Made by a program: the position numbers and the translations under genes. 64,000 bases of DNA from Biomphalaria glabrata. Its lineage: Eukaryota > Mollusca > Gastropoda > Planorbidae. The stretch is from contig NC_074711.1 of NCBI RefSeq assembly GCF_947242115.1, forward strand, positions 3,926,501 through 3,990,500, read 5' to 3'. The notes below the pieces were generated by a model. The model saw only the letters and a program-made list of their open reading frames with translations. It was not told the origin of the DNA and did not search any database. Below are positions 57,670 to 64,000 of the stretch, piece by piece. Every line of letters begins with the position of its first letter. Within the stretch, counting starts at the first letter, position 1.

Positions 57670-58090
57670 CTAGAACGTGTCATGACATACTGTATAGTTT
57701 TTAAACCGCGTCATGACCTACTTCGTAGAAAGTGTCATGACCTACTTCTTAGAAAGTGTCATGACCTACTTCTTAGAAAGTGTCATGACCTACTTCTTAG
57801 AAAGTGTCATGACTTACTTCATAGAACGTGTCATGACATACTTTAGAGTTTTTAAACCGCGTCATGACCTACTTCTTAGAAAGTGTCATGACCTACTTCT
57901 TAGAAAGTGTCATGACCTACTTCTTAGAAAGTGTCATGACGTACTTTAAACTTCTTAGAGAGTGTCACGACCTATTTTATATTTATTAGAACCTGCCATT
58001 AATTACTTTATACTTCTTAGAAAGTGTCTTAATACTTCCTAGAGCGTGTCACGACCTATTTAATACTTATTAGAACCTGTTATGACCTAC
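57670..58090 (-). repeat. 24-bp array beginning at a tubulin splice donor
   Basis: About 15 units, read on minus as AAGTAGGTCATGACACTTTC plus TAAG, 24-31 bp long, more diverged near the exon. The terminal unit is the intron start GTAGGTCATAACAGG. Seven intronic units keep GTAGGTC exactly. Confidence 0.9.
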
Positions 58091-58210
58091 TTTAGGTGAT
58101 GGAACAACACAGAATGAACACATCATACGGTCTGGGAACTCGTCGTTAAGTCGGTTAAGTAGCAGACACCCAAGACCGGAACCAGTTCCTCCTCCTATTG
58201 AGTGAGTGAC
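58091..58210 (-). CDS. Divergent beta-tubulin, exon with GTP-binding GGGTGSG
   Basis: A 120-bp internal exon encoding 40 residues, beginning [14 protein letters not shown] and ending CVVPSPK. It corresponds to about residue 135 onward of beta-tubulin and contains the T4 glycine loop that binds the nucleotide phosphates. Acceptor TTTTCTTAG lies before 58210; donor GTAGGT follows 58091; both phases are 0. Exons for the first ~134 residues were not found between here and the right edge, so the gene is partial in this window. The donor is the outermost unit of the 24-bp array at 57670-58090. Confidence 0.92.
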
Positions 58211-58365
58211 CTAAGAAAATAAAACACGATGTTTTAAAGGCAATCATTTGAACCAGTTCAAGGTGAATGAGGCAGATTTGTGAAGTTAGATGGTCACAGA
58301 GAAGTAAATGTCTAGTTCTCAAATATTGTCTGGTCAGATTATGTGTTTCTAGTCAAGAGTGTTTG

Positions 58366-58468
58366 TTTTACATGTTTCGCATGTTCCTTTTGGGTTGGCA
58401 GGGTTTGGACTTGTGACCATGGAAATGACAGTCCAGAGCGAATACCGCACGGCCAGACAGCCATTCTG
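58366..58468 (-). mobile_element. SINE family B, short copy
   Basis: TTTTACATGTTTCGCATGTT, GGCAGGGTTTGGACTTGTGA and ACGGCCAGACAGCCATTCTG. Confidence 0.65.
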
Positions 58469-58819
58469 ATCAAATATTGTCTATTCGGCTATACCTTTTA
58501 CTTTTTACGTACTTTTATATAACACATCATGCTTTAATGGATAGGGCTCAGTACGCAATGATCCGTTTGATCGTCTAAGAGCTGAGCCGAAGTTCTTCGA
58601 GCTCTTAGTTTGTAAAAAAAAAAAAAAACCTGCTTGAGCGTCAAACAGTAAAAAAAAAAAACAAACCTGCGTGAACCACCGTTCTGTCTGGAAGAGACCC
58701 AAGTCAATGCCTATGTAAAGCATTGCTATTTCCGATGCATTTGGCACCCCGGGCGCATGGGTCTAGACATGGCCGAAGGCCGAGTGCACCGGGAGCCTCA
58801 GCCATTTTCCTATGTTGTA

Positions 58820-59050
58820 CCAAGCTAACCGTGAAGGACTCACCATTAATATAACGGTCCCTTGAGGAACGGCGCATGGATTATCGGCAGGGCCGTAGGA
58901 GCTCTCTTTCAACCCCGCTCCGTGCAATGGGACCACTCTCGTGTTCTCTTGGACTCACCCACGGGAGTTTTGTTTAGCTATTCATTTAGCCTAACCACTT
59001 CCTCTAATGGTCGTTTCCACCCGGGTGCCACGTTGAGGCAGAACAGCGTA
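58820..59050. mobile_element. Dispersed repeat X, copy 3
   Basis: TATAACGGTCCCTTGAGGAA and GGTCGTTTCCACCCGGGTGC, same orientation as copy 2. Confidence 0.65.
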
Positions 59051-59267
59051 CGTGCAATAATCCAATCTCTTTTATGGAACCCAGGAGATAACTGGGAGAA
59101 GGTTTCCGTGCTGCCTCTAGCCAGCTCAGCTAACACAGCTCTGCTCGAGTCGCGATTCAAACTCGTGGGCTCCTGCCCCTCAGTCACCTATTGGTTGAAA
59201 TTATTTTCGATGTTTTGAGCCTGTACTGCTGCTATCAGCAAAAAGTGCTGATTTAGCTTACTTAACT

Positions 59268-59540
59268 ATCCGGTGGCTGTGATAGAGCGCTTGGTTTCCG
59301 AACCAGAGGTGCCGGTTTCAAATCCTGGGATTTTTAATTTCGGAATCTTTAGGGCCACGCAGAGTCCACGCAGCTTTAATGAGTGCCTGACATTAGTTGG
59401 GGGGAAAGGGCACAGGCAGTTGACTGATGTGCTGGCTACATTACAACCCACGTTTAACCTGTGGTCCTCAGAAACAGATAACCTTTACATGCTCTGCCTT
59501 AAAAATAAGCCCTGTAAACCGCAAGGACTTTATATGGCGT
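59268..59540 (+). mobile_element. SINE family A copy
   Basis: Head CCGGTGGCTGTGATAGAGCG, diverged B-box CGGTTTCAAATCC, body TGCCTGACATTAGTTGGGGG. Confidence 0.8.
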
Positions 59541-60184
59541 GACTTGCGTTACTGCCGAGAGAATGTTAAAATGAAAGACTCCTAAAGCCATTCTTTTTAA
59601 CTTAACAGAATGTGTAATACATATGGTGACCAGATTTAGTTTTAAAGATAAAAAAAAAAACTACAACAATAGTTTAGGAAAGAAGACAAGACTTGTTTTT
59701 TTAGTTGTTGTTTTTTTAACATGTTGATTACTTGTAGGGAAAATGTTGTGAGGTCTGATATATGTATATACAGTGGAAATGCCGAAGGGCTATGGAGATG
59801 TCAGTGTAGACAAGACGCGTGAACGCAGACACGCACGAACAAGTGTATGTGACTCAGCATCATTTTCTGGCTATGCGTTTGAAAATATTTTTTTTGTCAG
59901 ACAATGTGGTAGCTTGTGTGACTGCGTTTTGTGCGTATGTGTGATCATTTAAAAAAAAAATGCAAATGCTCTTCAAGCTGATTTTAGTTTACATTTCTTT
60001 TCAACATCAAGACAATCTCTACGTTCATAGAACCCAGCGAAACCACAACTGATGCTACAAAGTCTGTTTGAAGCTGTTGATTTCTTAAACTTACAGCGCA
60101 ACAACAATAGTGTGTGTGTGTTGTGAGGTGGCAACGAAAAGAAAATTATTCTCAATCTTATTATGTAAAGTTAACAACATAATT
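59541..60184. other. Non-coding stretch, nothing recognised
   Basis: No tubulin 5' exon or other gene could be found here. Confidence 0.5.
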
Positions 60185-61008
60185 TTACTGAGTGGTAGAG
60201 CGCTTAGCTTCCGAACCGAGGGGTCCCGAGTTTAAATCCTGTTGGATTTTTATTTCGGGATCCTTAGGGCGCCTCTGAGTCAGTGGCGTAACTAAGGGGG
60301 GGGGAGGGGGGGAGAATTTTAAAATCCCCCCGGGCCCCCACCTAGGGGGGGGCCCCAAATGGGTGTCCGAAATTCATTTATAAATACATAAATTTAATAT
60401 ATTTGATTGACAAATAGTGTCAACGGGTGTCTTTTTTTTTTTTTTCAACATTTATGAATTAAATTTATCACAAAGACTAAACCTAGATCTAGGTCTATCA
60501 GTACGTTGACTTTGTTGACATTTTAAAAATATTTTTTCCCAAACAGATCAAAGTTTTTTTTAAAGTTACTTCACAGTGTAGAGTTTCTTGCCACGAATAA
60601 AACTGCATGATATACAGCGAATTCCATGTATCTTGTTACCTTTACTAATAATAGATCTAAATGGCGAGTATTTTATGGCTACACTAATTAACCTTGAAGC
60701 AAAATTTACAGAATCGAGTATAACAGAACCAAAGTTATAAAGTTATTCTTAATAATGCTAGAATAGTCCATTATTCGGGTTTGGCTTCTATCATTTCAGA
60801 ATTAAACTTCACACTCGAGTTATTACCCCTCTATTCATCTTTCCTCAATCCAATGGAAACTCTTTTTATTTCCATCTTATCCTTTTGCTTTCGCACAAAA
60901 CATAAACAACAAACAATCACGTAATATCATATAATATTAGCACATCATTCTTTTTGAAGTTATTATCACACCCTTCTATTTAAAGTTTTTAAGAGTGATA
61001 TCTACTAG

Positions 61009-61445
61009 CTGGGCCGGCCCTAGCATTTGCGGGGCCCTATACGAAACGGATCGCGCGGTGCCTAGTCTGAGTTTGGATGAGCATAATGTCAATATTATTT
61101 TTTTTGAATTAGAAAATAGGCCTACTTTCGTCTTTGCAATAAATTTTTATCAAATGAAAGCTCGCAATGCCACTTTTTATTTATAGGCACCCCAAAATGT
61201 CAATTGCGTCTATTCTTCAGGAGATTTGAATAAATTTTTAAAAAGTTCAGGACTTTATCGTATATTTTGCCTTTTCGTGAGATTTCCTGGAGGCCCTGAA
61301 AAATCAGGAGGTCGCGAAAACCCTGTTATTTTATATACGTTATAATGGTTAAATTTAATAATTTACACTTAGAATTAGCGCGGGGTCTTTGAAAGCGCGG
61401 GGCCCACTGCGACGCATAGGCTGCAGTGGCCTAAAGCCGGCCCTG
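61009..61445 (+). mobile_element. 437-bp hAT MITE nested in the 2.8-kb hAT
   Basis: CTGGGCCGGCCCTAGC to AAAGCCGGCCCTG. Exact 8-bp duplication TCTACTAG (61001-61008 and 61446-61453). Same family and orientation as 37622-38322, with a shorter interior. Confidence 0.92.
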
Positions 61446-61452
61446 TCTACTA

Positions 61453-61905
61453 GGAACTTTAACAATTCGTTCACTTCTGGTTGTCTTGACTGGCACAACA
61501 AGTTCTCTAGACGTTGGTCTATAACTGTCAATTTCGTTTGTTCCAACAGTTTGCAGTTCATTGTCTCCATCGGTACCCAGAGATGTCTTCATCGAAACTC
61601 TTATTCAAAAAGCGTTGATTTCTTCTGTATGTTTTTCCGTTTGTATTTATGATGTAAGATCTGGGTGCTGAATGTTTTTTATGACAACTGCTTTCTGCCA
61701 TGTTTGACCTAGACGAACTCTCCGACAGAATAATCTTTAGGTAGTCTTGCTTTTGCATTGTATTTCACTTTGCTTTTCGTCTGTCGTTCGTTGAGTAATG
61801 TCTTCGCATTTTCAGCTACCGATGGTTTCAATAGTTTGTGATCAGTTGGAATGATTCCCTGAGTCTTCTACTCGTCAGCAGTTGTGATGGTGAATACGGC
61901 AGTCC
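61453..61905 (-). mobile_element. Ty3/Gypsy-like LTR retrotransposon fragment (fossil)
   Basis: The minus strand shows the region after the integrase core of a Ty3/Gypsy polyprotein (the KKHSAPRSYIIN and KTYRRNQRFL signature). Only a C-terminal fragment is present and it is broken. It lies inside the hAT element. Confidence 0.75.
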
Positions 61906-63261
61906 ACTTATCGGAGTATTTCTATACTCGAGCATAACGAGATATGGATCTTTCCCACTTTTGTATACTCTGAATCATTTTGATTTCGCACAAAACATAA
62001 ACAACCAACAATGACGTAATACCATATAATATTAGCACAGAATCTTCTTCATGCAGTGGAAAATTAAGATTTTTTTGCCTATCTTGAATTCTGGTCAAAG
62101 CTCTTGCGCCCAATTACTATAGTTCAGAAGAAACTACAAAAGTCTGGACTGCATATACGGGAAGCTGTTAAAGAAATTAGTACCCTTTCATGCTTTCTGC
62201 AAAATGATGAGAAACTGACAAAAACCCAAATCCATCGAAAAAGCACAAGATGGTAGTGAATACTATGGATTCCCTGTAATCAAAACAACCAGAAGAAAGA
62301 AAAGACTTGATGGGAAGTTGAGTTCTAATGTAGGACTGTCAATAGAACTGCAATTTAAACGTGTTGCGACAGAATTGCTGGACAGATTTCAAAGGCTGGA
62401 AAGAAAATGGATACCTTTGGGTTTCTTCTTGAACTAAGACACCTGTTAGATGAAGACCTGCTTATGACAAACTGTGCTACTTTTCCTGTTTGTATGATGA
62501 AATAAATGGCAAATCGCTTTTTCAATGATGTCATTGATGCACGAGCACTTTTCATCAACAAACCAGTAATACAATCACCAATAGACATATTGAGGAAACA
62601 GGCTTCATATGGTAATTACGTGTGCTCAAACTTTGCAACCTCCTCCGAATACTGCTAACACAGGCCACTTCCATTACCTCATGTGAGAGATCATTCTTAA
62701 AGCTCAAGTTCATCAAAAGCTATCTCAGGAGCACAATGACACAAGAAAGGCTTATCATGGCTTTAATGTCAGTGAAGTAACAAATACTAGAAAGTATCGA
62801 TGTAGTTGATATTATAGATGTCTTTGCTGCACAGAATGCACGACGTGAAGCGATATCAATTTAGATTTGTCACTTGTGCATTATTTAACTAATAAACAAA
62901 GGTATTATTCATTAAAAGAGTCTTGATTACTTTTTGTTAAGTTTACTGATATACTGAACCAATTTGATTTGGGGCTTATATATTTTTACGTACATTATCC
63001 CATGTCATATGTCCAATGTCAAAATGCAAGGGGCCCCCAAAGAGGTCAATCCCCCCGGGCCCCCAAATCCCTAGTTACGCCCCTGCTCTGAGTCCAACCA
63101 GCTATAAAGCATACCTGACGTTAGTTGGGGAAAAGTAAAGGCGGTTGGTCGTTGTGCTGGCCACATGACACCATCGTTAAGTATGGGCCACAGAAACAGA
63201 TAGCCTTAGCATCATCTGCCCAGCAGATCGCAAGGTCTGAAAGGGGAACTTTACTTCGTAC

Positions 63262-63706
63262 ACTAATAATCCATTTTAAAAGCGATTCTAGAGAAGTTGG
63301 AAATATTTTTTTGAGCGATGACATCACCAGGAAAGTACTTTTGCTTCTACAGAAATATAACTGTTGTGACACGGTGACCATACAGGATGAAACAGGGTGG
63401 AGGACACGCACTAACCATGAGTTATATCAATTATATGAAGACCCACCAATAGTGAACGAAATAAAAAAGAACAGACTACGTTGGGCAGGTCACCTTGAAA
63501 GAATGTCAGACAACAGAGGGGCGAAAATCGTATACAGGCAAAAACCAAAAGGCAGGCGACTCAAAGGCAGACCCCGAATGCGATGGATAGATGACGTGGA
63601 AGCAGATCTGAAGCAGCTTGGGGTTAGGGCGTGGAGACAAAAGGCCCAGGAGAGATCTGAATGGAAGGATGTGTTAAAGCAGGCCAGAGCCCTCCATGGG
63701 CTGTAG
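63262..63706 (+). mobile_element. RTE-like LINE, 3' coding end
   Basis: Plus-strand frame TNHELYQLYEDPPIVNEIKK, NRLRWAGHLERMSDNRG, KGRRLKGRPRMRWIDDVEAD, LKQLGVRAWRQKAQERSEWK, ALHGL then TAG. This is the classic post-RT C-terminus of an RTE-type LINE, intact over about 110 codons, 5' truncated, following directly on a SINE A tail. Remaining sequence to 64000 is probably its 3' UTR and flank. Confidence 0.87.
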
Positions 63707-64000
63707 CGCCGCTGGGATGGATGGGATGGACACGGTGACTATGTGTGGTCAACCGTGACACACGGCTAAGTGTTGGGTACCGGGGAGTTAGGGGACTTGG
63801 GTGAAGTGACGAGTGTGTAAACAAGAAGAGAGGAAGTCATCTAGTGGAGTTGGTTATCTGTAGATAATGTTTGCGTTGTAAATATGTTATGTTTGAATGC
63901 TCCACAAAAAAAGGCAGTTTATACTTAAAAGGATTTCTTCACAATAACCGTTGTAACTTTTGTTTTACTTTATTCTCATATTATTGTAACATTTTTGTAA

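Larger units (their letters stand above)
60281..63085 (+). mobile_element. 2.8-kb hAT DNA transposon, decayed
   Basis: TIRs CAGTGGCGTAACTAAGGG and CCCTAGTTACGCCCCTG; exact 8-bp duplication CTCTGAGT (60273-60280 and 63086-63093). A transposase remnant on plus ends at 62679-62780 reading SCERSFLKLKFIKSYLRSTM, TQERLIMALMSVK then TAA, the hAT C-terminal dimerisation motif as in Zaphod/ZMYM-like members. Earlier coding (about 62110-62600) is broken by stops and shifts. It also holds later insertions at 61009-61445 and 61453-61905. Confidence 0.9.
60185..63255 (+). mobile_element. SINE family A copy split by a hAT transposon
   Basis: Left part 60185-60280 (TTACTGAGTGGTAGAGCGCT head to GGGCGCCTCTGAGT), right part 63086-63255 (CTCTGAGTCCAACCAGCTAT to AAGGGGAACTTTACTT). 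The halves meet exactly at the duplicated octamer CTCTGAGT, part of the family consensus. Confidence 0.93.

Noticed and set aside
58505-58747. 5' exon of the beta-tubulin gene
   Set aside because: The frame (LYIGIDLGLFQTERWF) does not match the N-terminal tubulin region and has no suitable splice sites; the first exons were not found in the window.
63125-63706. 193-codon gene starting at 63125
   Set aside because: The first ~45 codons are SINE A sequence and the rest is the 3' end of a LINE; not a host gene.

Overview
The window reads as nuclear DNA of a mollusc, most likely a heterobranch (pulmonate-type) gastropod. It is AT-rich and intron-rich, packed with tRNA-headed SINEs, LINE tails, hAT-type MITEs and long mini/microsatellites, and only about 4 kb is convincing host coding sequence. 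The organism call is an inference from gene style and repeat content; no marker gene fixes the species.

Host genes. (1) 8.1-11.6 kb, minus strand: a two-exon gene for a secreted or membrane-anchored leucine-rich-repeat protein with signal peptide, LRRNT, LRRs, LRRCT, a long acidic Ser/Thr-rich stalk and a hydrophobic C-terminus. (2) 40.15-41.5 kb, plus strand: an uninterrupted 450-codon secreted precursor ending in a bursicon-alpha-type C-terminal cystine knot (11 Cys). (3) 43.9-58.2 kb, minus strand: the last five exons of a divergent beta-tubulin, including GGGTGSG, with a non-acidic, partly basic tail. Its first exons lie beyond the right edge or were not recognised.

Repeats by region. 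0-8 kb: minisatellite, CT-rich blocks, SINEs, LINE tails. 8-12 kb: LRR gene with a SINE, a TIR element and two 81-bp TTAA elements in or beside it. 12-40 kb: SPIN-like hAT MITEs (three copies with exact 8-bp target duplications), a solo LTR inside a MITE, RTE-like and CR1-like LINE fragments, a 1-kb GA-rich array, 29-bp and 21-bp minisatellites, further hAT MITEs. 43-58 kb: every visible tubulin intron and the 3' flank carries a tandem array. 60.2-63.3 kb: a nested transposon stack (a SINE split by a 2.8-kb hAT element that holds a Ty3/Gypsy fossil fragment and a smaller hAT MITE), then an RTE-like LINE end.

The most unusual observation is that two arrays in the tubulin gene begin exactly at a 5' splice site and repeat the donor sequence. 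The 36-bp array at 49.02-49.63 kb repeats the exon end (coding Phe-Leu-His-Trp) plus the GT donor about 17 times, mostly in frame; the 24-bp array at 57.67-58.09 kb repeats the GTAGGTC donor of an upstream exon. The three host genes show no evident functional link.
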